DNA of 64,000 nucleotides from Bacteroidales bacterium (lineage in GTDB: Bacteria > Bacteroidota > Bacteroidia > Bacteroidales > UBA932), in NCBI GenBank assembly GCA_017447815.1, contig JAFSMS010000019.1, positions 1-64,000 of the forward strand, written 5' to 3'. A program made the position numbers and the translations under genes. This document shows, piece after piece, positions 1 to 7,389 of this stretch. How positions within the stretch are numbered: the stretch's first letter is position 1; the number at the start of each line of letters is the position of its first letter. A model generated the notes under the pieces. That model was given only the letters and a program-made list of their open reading frames with translations. It did not search any database and was not told where the DNA came from.

Positions 1-368
1 TCAATCTCGGCCGACAGCCCGAAGGCAAAGGCCAGCACTTTGCTTTGGATATCGTCTCCCAGGCGGTATCCTTCCTTGATGGTCCATACGCGGCACTCCT
101 TCTCCATGCAGGTGTTCAGGATATCCATAATCATGAACAAACTGCGGCCCAGGCGCGACAACTCGGCGCAGATGATAAGGTCGTCTTTCCCGACACGCTC
201 CAACAGTTTCCCCAGCTCGCGTTCGTTCGCTGCCCGCGTGCCCGAAATGGTTTCCTGGATCCATCCGCCGACGGCGAGATGCTCCTTTTGACAAAATGCA
301 GTGATTTCATAGCGCTGGTTTTCCAGCGTCTGCCGGTCTGTAGAGACCCTGATGTATCCGTAAATCAT
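1..368 (-). CDS. Serine recombinase / DNA invertase, C-terminus outside window
   Basis: A reading frame from the ATG at 368 runs leftward off the window edge and gives 122 residues. It opens with Y-I-R-V-S-T-D-R-Q, the catalytic signature of resolvase/invertase serine recombinases, with Ser9 as the nucleophile and Arg7 beside it. About 70 residues further on it has the second active-site motif, E-L-S-R-L-G-R-S. These enzymes make paired 2-bp staggered cuts and rejoin them by subunit rotation. In Bacteroidota such small recombinases often invert promoter segments. The C-terminal DNA-binding domain is not visible, so invertase and resolvase cannot be told apart. The neighbouring integrase remnant supports a mobile or invertible context. 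Confidence 0.85.
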   Translation of the reverse strand, partial: MIYGYIRVSTDRQTLENQRYEITAFCQKEHLAVGGWIQETISGTRAANERELGKLLERVGKDDLIICAELSRLGRSLFMIMDILNTCMEKECRVWTIKEGYRLGDDIQSKVLAFAFGLSAEI

Positions 369-451
369 AATGCTGAAAGATTTTAAATTACGGATACAAA
401 GTTCGCTGCTTTCTGTGCAGCTTCCTTTTTTTTTCGGCTATAGCGCCGGAA

Positions 452-600
452 TCAAATCCACGGCCTTCCTTTTGCAGGCATTAACAGTTTCTCTTTCGTC
501 TTGATTTTTCCCCAGGTCAGTTCCTCGACATCGCTGAGGCGGAGCCCGCAAAAACAGCTGAACAAAAATGCCGAAATAGTCGTATTGCGTATGGGGGATA
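452..600 (-). pseudogene. Tyrosine recombinase (integrase) fragment
   Basis: On the minus strand this stretch reads AFLFSCFCGLRLSDV followed by EELTWGKI. This is the hallmark start of the catalytic domain of Bacteroidota phage-type integrases, with the first catalytic Arg in GLRLSD. The frame ends early at a TGA (452-454), only about 17 codons after the motif, and an in-frame stop lies upstream near 640. No start codon, second Arg box or catalytic Tyr is present. I read it as a decayed integrase core left by an excised or degraded element. It has no function of its own. Confidence 0.7.
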
Positions 601-606
601 GAGAAA

Positions 607-642
607 GAAAATGCCATTCTATTGCGTTAGAACGGCATTTTC
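607..642. terminator. Inverted repeat, terminator-like hairpin
   Basis: A 14-bp inverted repeat with one mismatch (607-620 against 629-642) flanks an 8-nt loop. The arms begin GAAAATGCC and end GGCATTTTC, so the hairpin is followed by T-rich sequence on either strand. It sits between the integrase fragment and the 3' end of the porin gene. It may end minus-strand transcription of the porin operon, or be a leftover element end. The remaining non-coding parts of 369-715 show nothing else recognisable. Confidence 0.5.
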
Positions 643-715
643 ATAGCATTTTCTTGGCTGTTTTGTTACATGGGATGGTGAGCATATGCGTGAAATGCTC
701 CCATGGCGTTCGGTC

Positions 716-2002
716 TTAAAAGTTGAATTTGGTCATGCAGATGAAACGGTGGTTCAGCACCCAGTGGGGCGACGCCGCGGCAGCGCCGGGAGCGGGAAGC
801 CGCTGCAGGCCGCGGCTGTCAAAGTCGCCGGTTCCGAACTCGGCGGCGGTGAGGTTGTATTCCAGCGAAATCGTGAATTTTCCGAGGTTCCAGGCCACGG
901 TGGGCGTGGCGCGGAAGGCCTGCTGGATCTTGGTGTCGGCCGAAGTGTTCAGCCACATGCGATTGTCGGCCAGGTCCTTGGTAGTGCCAAGTTGCTTCAT
1001 ATAGCCCAGCATGGCCATCACCTGGAACTTCTTGCCATAGGAGAAACTCAAGAAGGAGGCCCAGTCCTGCATGGGGGTGTATTCGATGGTGCCGTCCTGG
1101 TTGAAGGAATGCACGCCATAGCCGGACAGGAGGTTCAGATGCTCCCCGCTCTGGGCCAGGATGGTCTTGGCCTTGAGTTGGAACAGGCCCTTGGTATATT
1201 GGGCATACAGGAACGGGGAGAAGGTGGTCATGAGGCTTTTCACCTCGATGGTCTTACCGCCTCCGTCCTGCACCCGCCAGTCGGTAAGGGTACGGTAAGG
1301 GCGGATGTTGGTCATGTCCAGGCCTACCCGGCCCAGGAAAGCGTAACTCTTGTAGGAAAGGCCCAGATACAGTTCCGGAAGGCCGTACTTGTAGTAATCC
1401 TTGCTCTTGCCGGCAGGACCGGTGGGCAGGTAGTGGTTCAGGTACAGCAGGCTGGCCGTGAGCGTAAGGCCGGAACCCAGGTTCACGTCGGCCGTGATCT
1501 GCGGGCTGCGGTTGAACGGATTGAACGGGGCACCGGTTTCCAGGTTGTTCATGTGCGGCATGTCGGCGGCCATGGGGTGCCAGGCCTGGCCCAAGGTGAG
1601 CGTCACGGGATTGTCGTCCCAATTGAGTTTCACGAAGGCCTGCCTGAGGCGCAGGATGGGCGTGGAACCGCTGAGGGTGTAGAAATCGGCCTCCACCTTG
1701 CCGGAAACGCCCATGCTCCCCCACTTGTAGCCGGACACATCCAGGCCCAGGCGGGTGGTCAAGGACAGGAAACGCCAGTTGAAGCCCGCATTCTGGTCAT
1801 AGCCATCCTTCATGGAGATGTCCTTGGGCATGTAGAAATAGAGGTCTTCCGTACCGGCGCTCACGGCGCGGCTGTCGGCCACCAGATAGTTGCGAATGAA
1901 ACCGTAGAACTTGAAATGGGCAGGCTTCTCTTCGGGGGCCTGCGCAAAAGCGGCGCTGCCCGTGAGCAGCGCTGCCAATGTGATGAATAAAGCTTTTCTC
2001 AT
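716..2002 (-). CDS. Porin-like outer-membrane beta-barrel protein
   Basis: The 428-residue product starts with a signal peptide (M-R-K-A-L-F then hydrophobic residues, cleaved after A-F-A-Q). It continues as alternating amphipathic strands rich in aromatic residues and ends in Phe, as outer-membrane barrels do for BamA recognition. The N-terminal K-F-Y-G-F-I-R-N-Y resembles the first strand of DcaP-like Bacteroidota porins. I start it at the ATG at 2002 because the in-frame extension upstream lacks signal-peptide character. It is last in a minus-strand operon behind a DASS transporter, so it probably admits the same small anionic substrate across the outer membrane. The substrate is not evident. 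Confidence 0.7.
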   Translation of the reverse strand: MRKALFITLAALLTGSAAFAQAPEEKPAHFKFYGFIRNYLVADSRAVSAGTEDLYFYMPKDISMKDGYDQNAGFNWRFLSLTTRLGLDVSGYKWGSMGVSGKVEADFYTLSGSTPILRLRQAFVKLNWDDNPVTLTLGQAWHPMAADMPHMNNLETGAPFNPFNRSPQITADVNLGSGLTLTASLLYLNHYLPTGPAGKSKDYYKYGLPELYLGLSYKSYAFLGRVGLDMTNIRPYRTLTDWRVQDGGGKTIEVKSLMTTFSPFLYAQYTKGLFQLKAKTILAQSGEHLNLLSGYGVHSFNQDGTIEYTPMQDWASFLSFSYGKKFQVMAMLGYMKQLGTTKDLADNRMWLNTSADTKIQQAFRATPTVAWNLGKFTISLEYNLTAAEFGTGDFDSRGLQRLPAPGAAAASPHWVLNHRFICMTKFNF

Positions 2003-2063
2003 AATCGTTAACTTGTTTTCCCGGAGGTACTTCGGAGGCCGAAGGCCCTCCTTCCCGTTTGCA

Positions 2064-3509
2064 TCAGGCAAACGGGAAGAGTTTGGTGAGCCAGAAATAG
2101 CCCAGGACAAAACCGATCAGACCGATGATCAGGCCCACCTTGGTCATATCCTTGGTTTCCACCATGCCGGTGGCCGATGCGATGGCATTCGGAGGAGTGG
2201 AAATGGGGAACAGCATGGCGATGGAGGCGCACACGGCGATGAAGATGATCATGGCGGAGGTGCCGCCCATGGCGAGGAATTCTGCGTTATTGGCGGCGGC
2301 GGGGTCGGCCATGCCGTTGGCCACCACGATAAGGATCGGGATGAGCAGGGCTGCCGTAGCGGAGTTGGAGATGAAGTTGGACAGGAGGTAGCAGACCAGG
2401 CCGGCCACAATCAGGACCAGGACGACGGACATGCTGCCGAACGGAATGGCCTGGATCAGAACCTTGGCAAGGCCGGTGTCCTGCAGGCAGTAACCGAGGC
2501 AGAAACCTCCCGCTACGAGCCAGAGCACATTCCAGTTGATTTCCTTGATCTCCTCTTTGCCGAACAGGCCGGTAGCCGTGAAGACACCCAGCGGAATGAG
2601 CGCTACGATATTGGAATTGATATGGGTGATCTGCTCCGTAGCCCACAGGAGGATGGTGCCCACGAAGGTGATCCATACCACATACAGCCTCCAGTCCTTC
2701 TTCTGCTTGCTCTCGGGGATCTCCAGCACCAGTTTCTTGGTCTTGAAGGGGAAGAACAGGCGGAGGAGCACCCAGGCGATGAGAATCATGATGAGCACGT
2801 AAGGGATCATGTGTACGCACCATTCGCCGAAGGAAACGTCGATGCCGGCCTGCTCCAGGGCGCCTTTTGCCGTGGCGTTCGGAGGCGTGCCGATGGGCGT
2901 GCCGATACCGCCGAGGTTGGCGGCCACCGGAATGCTCAGGGCCAGGCCCACCTTGCCCCTATCGTCGGCCGGGAGTTTGGAGAGCACCGGAGTGAGAAGG
3001 GCCAGCATCATGGCGGCCGTGGCGGTATTGCTCATGAACATGGAGAAGACGGAAATCATGATGAGGAAGCCCAGCAGGACGATTTCCGGCTTGGTGCCGA
3101 AGAGTTTCAGGAGGGCCCTGGCAAGGGTGACGTCCAGGCCGTACTTCTCGGCCATAATGGCCAGTACGAAACCGCCCAGGAACAGCATCACCACAGGGTC
3201 GGCCATGGAGGACATGATGCGGGCATAAGGGACCAGCGTACCGTACTGAGGGTCACAAAACAGGCCGATACCCTTGTTGGATACCGTAAGGAGGGAGATT
3301 ACGATGACCAGCAGAGACGTGGACCAGTTGGGGATGATTTCGAAAATCCACATGAGTGCGGCAAACACGAACAGGGCGATAACGCGCTGCTGGACTACGG
3401 TCAGGGCATCGATTCCAAAGAAAGAAACGGGCACGGCCCAGAGGAAAATGGTGATGGCGAGCACAAGCGGCAGGAACACCCAATACTTGAGGTTAAATTT
3501 CTTAGCCAT
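2064..3509 (-). CDS. DASS-family sodium/dicarboxylate (or sulfate) symporter
   Basis: This is a 481-residue polytopic inner-membrane protein of the divalent anion:Na+ symporter (SLC13-like) family. Both inverted structural repeats are visible. The first has S-N-T near residue 160 and G-T-P-P-N-A near 207. The second has S-N-S-A-T in the last third and S-T-P-P-N-A near 437. In characterised members these hairpin tips bind sodium and the carboxylate substrate. Length is normal for the family. It lies 12 bp downstream of the M49-like lipoprotein gene and 61 bp upstream of the porin-like gene, on the same strand. The substrate (succinate, fumarate, malate or another divalent anion) cannot be read from the sequence. 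Confidence 0.85.
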   Translation of the reverse strand: MAKKFNLKYWVFLPLVLAITIFLWAVPVSFFGIDALTVVQQRVIALFVFAALMWIFEIIPNWSTSLLVIVISLLTVSNKGIGLFCDPQYGTLVPYARIMSSMADPVVMLFLGGFVLAIMAEKYGLDVTLARALLKLFGTKPEIVLLGFLIMISVFSMFMSNTATAAMMLALLTPVLSKLPADDRGKVGLALSIPVAANLGGIGTPIGTPPNATAKGALEQAGIDVSFGEWCVHMIPYVLIMILIAWVLLRLFFPFKTKKLVLEIPESKQKKDWRLYVVWITFVGTILLWATEQITHINSNIVALIPLGVFTATGLFGKEEIKEINWNVLWLVAGGFCLGYCLQDTGLAKVLIQAIPFGSMSVVLVLIVAGLVCYLLSNFISNSATAALLIPILIVVANGMADPAAANNAEFLAMGGTSAMIIFIAVCASIAMLFPISTPPNAIASATGMVETKDMTKVGLIIGLIGFVLGYFWLTKLFPFA

Positions 3510-3521
3510 TATATTGATACT

Positions 3522-5120
3522 TTATCTTTCGTATGCTAAACGGATATCTACAGGAATCTTTTCCAGTTCCAGATTGACGATGTCGGCCTTGATGGTAGAG
3601 GCGACAAAGGCATATTTGTTCACAAATTCGGTAGCGGCAGCCAGGTCACCGGTAGCCTGCAGTTTCAGGATTTCGGCGCCGAGGGAGGCGATGGCCTGCT
3701 CCGTCTTTTCATAGTCGATACCATATTTGCCGGAAGCCTTGCGGGAAATGGCTCCCTGCTCGGCCAGGTAGTTGTAGATAATCAGGTTGCCGCGACCGGT
3801 GGCGTCGCCAAAGCCGAAGCGGGTGGAACGGATCACGTTGGCCACGAATGTAGCCAGGACATCCTGCTTCATGATGAGGGCATCGACCCGGTGGGCCTCC
3901 ACCTCGCGGGCGCACAGGTAGGCTCCGAGAACGTTGGATTTGGCCTTTTCCAGGGTGAGGGCCTCGTTGCCGAGGGCTTCGATGACCGTTCCCTTGCCGG
4001 TGACGGTCTCCTTCACGCCCAGGCCTTTGGCCACCTCCCGGAAGACGATGTTCCAGTAGAAGGCATTGGCGTCCAGATGGGCCTGGTCGGCCCCTTCGAA
4101 CAGGAGCATGCCGGCCGGGAACACGGTCCGGTTGAATTTCTCACGGATGATATTGTCGAACAGGATGGTGCGGGTGCCGAACTCTTCCTGGACGCGGGAG
4201 TCATAGGGGAAATTGATGGCGATGACCTTGTAACCGGCGTTGGTGTAACCGCCGTAATAGAGGACATCACAGGAGAAGATGTTGGACTCCGTTCCGGGAA
4301 CGAAGGAATGATAGGAGGCGTCTCCGGGGAGGGAGGCCTGCAGTTCCGGAAGACGGGCCGACAAGGCATTGAGCGTAGCGGTGCGGTCCAGGTTCTTCAG
4401 GAGCACATAGGCGCCGTAGGAAGCCTTGATGCCATAGCGTTCATCGTCAATGGTCTCGTTGGGGCCGATCACCAGGTCCATCTTGCTGTCGGTCATTTCC
4501 AGCCAGGCCTTTTCGCTCTCATAGTAATCGTCGGTGAGCAGGGCGTCCGCCATCTTGAGCAGATAGTTGCGCACGCTGGCCTTGATGGTGATATCGGCGG
4601 CCGCACGGAGAAGGTCGGCCATCTTTTTCACCTGGTCCCCATAGGCATCGTGATACCAAACCGTCTCCAAGGCACCGTTTTCCTTGCGGCGGATAAGGGT
4701 GTAGGGACTGTATTTGGCCGAATCCTTGAGGGCTTCGAATTCCTCGTCGGTCATGTCCGCGGGATAGAAGTTGGCGCCGGCCGGCTTGGGGCCGTAGCCC
4801 TCCAGGAACGGCTGCTTGTCGATGCGGTTCCAGGGGCCGTAGTTCACCTCGGCGAAAGTGCGGGCGGCCGGATCTTCCAGATGGGCGAAAGTTTCCTTGG
4901 AGCCGAAACTCTGCTCCCAGTAAATGGCGTCGGCCTGGTCTGCCGCAAAACGATATAAGTTGAGAACCTCCTTACCATTGTCGGTGATTCCTGAAAGGTC
5001 CGGAGCAGGAATGGTCACCAGCGCATAATTCTCCAGCAGTTGGGCACCCTTGGACCGGCGGGGTTCGCAGGATACCAGGGCCAGGGCTGCCAGGCAGAGC
5101 GCGATCGAGAATTTTCTCAT
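3522..5120 (-). CDS. M49 (dipeptidyl-peptidase III)-like lipoprotein lacking metal ligands
   Basis: The 532-residue protein has a lipoprotein signal ending in L-V-S-C (Cys18), so it should be lipid-anchored in the periplasm or at the surface. The body matches the Bacteroidota M49-like family (DPP III fold), including the downstream G-K-G-T-V segment and a C-terminal half with R-S-T-R-F-G. Active relatives carry H-E-V-A-H-G-L-G and a later K-A-D motif. Here these read R-E-V-A-K-G-L-G (Arg361, Lys365) and K-S-N (Asn396), so both His ligands and the acidic ligand are replaced while Glu362 remains. The peptidase is probably inactive. It heads the operon with the DASS transporter and porin-like gene, suggesting a binding or accessory role in uptake, which is inference. 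Confidence 0.75.
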   Translation of the reverse strand: MRKFSIALCLAALALVSCEPRRSKGAQLLENYALVTIPAPDLSGITDNGKEVLNLYRFAADQADAIYWEQSFGSKETFAHLEDPAARTFAEVNYGPWNRIDKQPFLEGYGPKPAGANFYPADMTDEEFEALKDSAKYSPYTLIRRKENGALETVWYHDAYGDQVKKMADLLRAAADITIKASVRNYLLKMADALLTDDYYESEKAWLEMTDSKMDLVIGPNETIDDERYGIKASYGAYVLLKNLDRTATLNALSARLPELQASLPGDASYHSFVPGTESNIFSCDVLYYGGYTNAGYKVIAINFPYDSRVQEEFGTRTILFDNIIREKFNRTVFPAGMLLFEGADQAHLDANAFYWNIVFREVAKGLGVKETVTGKGTVIEALGNEALTLEKAKSNVLGAYLCAREVEAHRVDALIMKQDVLATFVANVIRSTRFGFGDATGRGNLIIYNYLAEQGAISRKASGKYGIDYEKTEQAIASLGAEILKLQATGDLAAATEFVNKYAFVASTIKADIVNLELEKIPVDIRLAYER

Positions 5121-5146
5121 AAGGTTTGTTTAATCAGTTTAGCCTG

Positions 5147-5154
5147 CAAAGTTA
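5147..5154 (-). promoter_or_regulatory. Promoter -7 box of the M49-like/DASS/porin operon
   Basis: TAACTTTG on the minus strand matches the Bacteroidota -7 consensus TAnnTTTG. It lies 26 nt upstream of the M49-like start codon and is divergent from gdhA. Confidence 0.6.
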
Positions 5155-5233
5155 ATCATTTATCTTGACAAAACACCTATTTTAAATAAAAGAATCTTTT
5201 GATAAAATCCTTTGGAAAATCCTAATTTTTCTT

Positions 5234-5241
5234 TACATTTG
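5234..5241 (+). promoter_or_regulatory. Promoter -7 box of gdhA
   Basis: TACATTTG matches TAnnTTTG and leaves a leader of about 60 nt before the gdhA ATG. This is long compared with most promoters in the window, so post-transcriptional control is possible, although I see no clear riboswitch. Confidence 0.6.
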
Positions 5242-5304
5242 TAACGGAATCAAAGTGAATTCCTTTTTATTTATAACCATAACGCTAAAAAACCATTCTG
5301 CAAA

Positions 5305-6648
5305 ATGAAAACGACTGACATCATGGCACGCCTTCAGGCTAAGTACCCGCTGGAGAAAGAGTACCTGCAGGCCGTTCAGGAGGTTCTGGAATCCATCGAA
5401 GATGTGTACAACCAGCACCCCGAATTTGAAAAAGCCAAGATCGTGGAACGTCTGGTGGAACCCGACCGCATTTTCACCTTCCGCGTCACGTGGATCGACG
5501 ACAAGGGCGAAGTTCAGACCAACACCGGCTACCGCATCCAGTTCAACAGTGCCATCGGTCCCTATAAAGGAGGTCTCCGTTTCCACAAGGCCGTTACGCC
5601 TTCCATGCTCAAATTCCTGGGCTTCGAACAAACCTTCAAGAATGCCCTTACCACCCTCCCGATGGGCGGCGCCAAGGGCGGTTCCGACTTCGACCCCGTA
5701 GGCAAGTCCAACGATGAAATCATGCGTTTCTGCCAGGCTTTCATGCTGGAACTGTGGAACTGCATCGGCCCCGACCAGGATATCCCTGCCGGTGACGTAG
5801 GTGTGGGCGGCCGTGAAATCGGTTACCTCTATGGCATGTACAAGAAACTGGCCCGCCAGTACAACACCGGCGTCCTCACCGGCAAGGGTGCCACCTGGGG
5901 CGGCTCCATCCTCCGTCCGGAAGCCACCGGTTTCGGCGCCCTGTATTTCACCCAGCACCTGCTGGAGAAAGCCGGCAAGACCATCGTCGGCAAGAAGGTC
6001 GCCCTCTCCGGCTTCGGTAACGTGGCCTGGGGCGCTGCCACCAAGGCCCGCGAACTGGGCGCCAAGGTGGTCGCCATCTCCGGTCCCGACGGCGTCTGCG
6101 AAATTCCCGACGGCATCACGCCGGAAATGATCGACTACATGCTGGTCATGCGTGCCTCCAACCGCAACAAGGTGCAGGACATGGCCGATAAATTCCCCGG
6201 CCAGACCAAGTTCACCGCCGGCAAGAAGTCCTGGAGCATTCCCGTGGACATCGCTCTCCCCTGCGCTTTCCAGAACGAACTTTCCGAGGAGGATGCCAAG
6301 GAATTGAAGGCCAATGGCTGCTGGTGCTGCTGCGAAGTGTCCAACATGGGTTGCCAGCCCGGGGCCATCCACTTCTTCCAGCACAACGGAATCCTCTTCG
6401 CTCCCGGCAAGGCCGTAAACGCCGGCGGCGTTGCGACCAGCGGTCTTGAAATGACCCAGAATGCCGAACACATCTCCTGGGATGCCAAGGAAGTGGACGA
6501 AAAACTCCATTTCATCATGAAGAGCATTCACGAGCAGTGCGTCAAGTACGGCACCCAGCCGGACGGCAGCGTAGATTATGTGAAGGGCGCCAACATCGCC
6601 GGCTTCATGAAGGTGGCCACCGCCATGCTCGAGCAGGGAACGATCTAG
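5305..6648 (+). CDS. gdhA: NADP-specific glutamate dehydrogenase
   Basis: The 447-residue enzyme has the length and motifs of hexameric small-subunit glutamate dehydrogenases. It carries P-Y-K-G-G-L-R-F-H near residue 86 (substrate-binding Lys88), M-G-G-A-K-G-G-S with catalytic Lys124, and a Rossmann nucleotide-binding domain with G-F-G-N-V-A near 237. It aminates 2-oxoglutarate to glutamate in the cytoplasm and is a main ammonia-assimilation route in Bacteroidales. The gene is monocistronic, with its own promoter box at 5234 and a strong terminator at 6671. Coenzyme preference for NADPH is inferred from family resemblance. Confidence 0.95.
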   Translation: MKTTDIMARLQAKYPLEKEYLQAVQEVLESIEDVYNQHPEFEKAKIVERLVEPDRIFTFRVTWIDDKGEVQTNTGYRIQFNSAIGPYKGGLRFHKAVTPSMLKFLGFEQTFKNALTTLPMGGAKGGSDFDPVGKSNDEIMRFCQAFMLELWNCIGPDQDIPAGDVGVGGREIGYLYGMYKKLARQYNTGVLTGKGATWGGSILRPEATGFGALYFTQHLLEKAGKTIVGKKVALSGFGNVAWGAATKARELGAKVVAISGPDGVCEIPDGITPEMIDYMLVMRASNRNKVQDMADKFPGQTKFTAGKKSWSIPVDIALPCAFQNELSEEDAKELKANGCWCCCEVSNMGCQPGAIHFFQHNGILFAPGKAVNAGGVATSGLEMTQNAEHISWDAKEVDEKLHFIMKSIHEQCVKYGTQPDGSVDYVKGANIAGFMKVATAMLEQGTI

Positions 6649-6670
6649 GCGACAGCCTGAAACTACCAGA

Positions 6671-6702
6671 AAAGGGGTTCTGCCAGGCAGAACCCCTTTT
6701 TT
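6671..6702 (+). terminator. Rho-independent terminator of gdhA
   Basis: Perfectly complementary arms (6671-6684 and 6686-6699, core AGGGGTTCTG) form a hairpin followed by a run of six T. The left arm begins AAA, so the structure could also help end minus-strand transcription of ompH. Confidence 0.9.
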
Positions 6703-6739
6703 ATGATTTTGAGGGGAGACCCCTCTATCGAAAGAATCC

Positions 6740-7312
6740 CTATTTGGCGGGAGCGGCCTGAGCGGCTTCGGCCTGGGCCTGCAACTGGGCCTGGAGGGAT
6801 TCCAGGGTGCGGTCGGCAGGGATGTTCAGGGCCTTGCGGGCGTCGGCGGTAAGATCCACCACCTTGGATTCATCGAAGTAGATGGCCTGGGACAAGTCGA
6901 ACAGGATGGTGATGCCCTTGGTCTTGGCCAGTTCCGTTACGGCCTTGTTGGCCTTCTCCTGGATGGGAGCGGTAAGCTGGGCCTGCTGCTGCTGAAGTTC
7001 CTGGGAGATGGACTGCTGGAATTCCTGAATGCGGTTCTGGATTTCCATCAGTTCGCGCTCCTTGCTTTCACGGATGGCGGCAGTCCAGGTGGACTGCTTC
7101 TGCTGATACTGGGAAGCCTTGCTCTGATATTCTTCCAACATGGCGGAATAGGTTTCCTCCGCCTCTTTCTGGGAAGCGGCGATGGCTTCGCGGGCAGCGT
7201 CCATCTCGGGCATAAGCATCACGAGTTCATTGAAGTTCACCTTGCCGATAGTCTGGGCAGATACGGTTAAGCTGGCAAATGCCGCAAGGGCGATAACAAA
7301 GATTTTTTTCAT
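6740..7312 (-). CDS. OmpH/Skp-family periplasmic chaperone
   Basis: The 190-residue protein has a signal peptide ending V-S-A-Q, a short beta segment (K-V-N-F-N-E-L) and then a long Gln/Glu/Ala-rich coiled coil, the Skp architecture. Skp trimers hold unfolded outer-membrane proteins in the periplasm before delivery to BamA. I start it at the ATG at 7312, where the signal peptide begins, rather than nine codons upstream. It follows bamA by 77 bp on the same strand, the usual Bacteroidota arrangement. The C-terminus is an Ala/Gln-rich tail. Confidence 0.88.
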   Translation of the reverse strand: MKKIFVIALAAFASLTVSAQTIGKVNFNELVMLMPEMDAAREAIAASQKEAEETYSAMLEEYQSKASQYQQKQSTWTAAIRESKERELMEIQNRIQEFQQSISQELQQQQAQLTAPIQEKANKAVTELAKTKGITILFDLSQAIYFDESKVVDLTADARKALNIPADRTLESLQAQLQAQAEAAQAAPAK

Positions 7313-7389
7313 ATCACTAATAGTTTTTTTTGTTTTCAATTATTTCTTCGTTCCGTTCAGAGGACCTATGCTTTCAAATACCATACCGA

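Noticed and set aside
1911..3539. 542-codon plus-strand frame over the DASS transporter
   Set aside because: The minus-strand frame has transporter motifs and membrane segments; the plus-strand product is hydrophilic and featureless.
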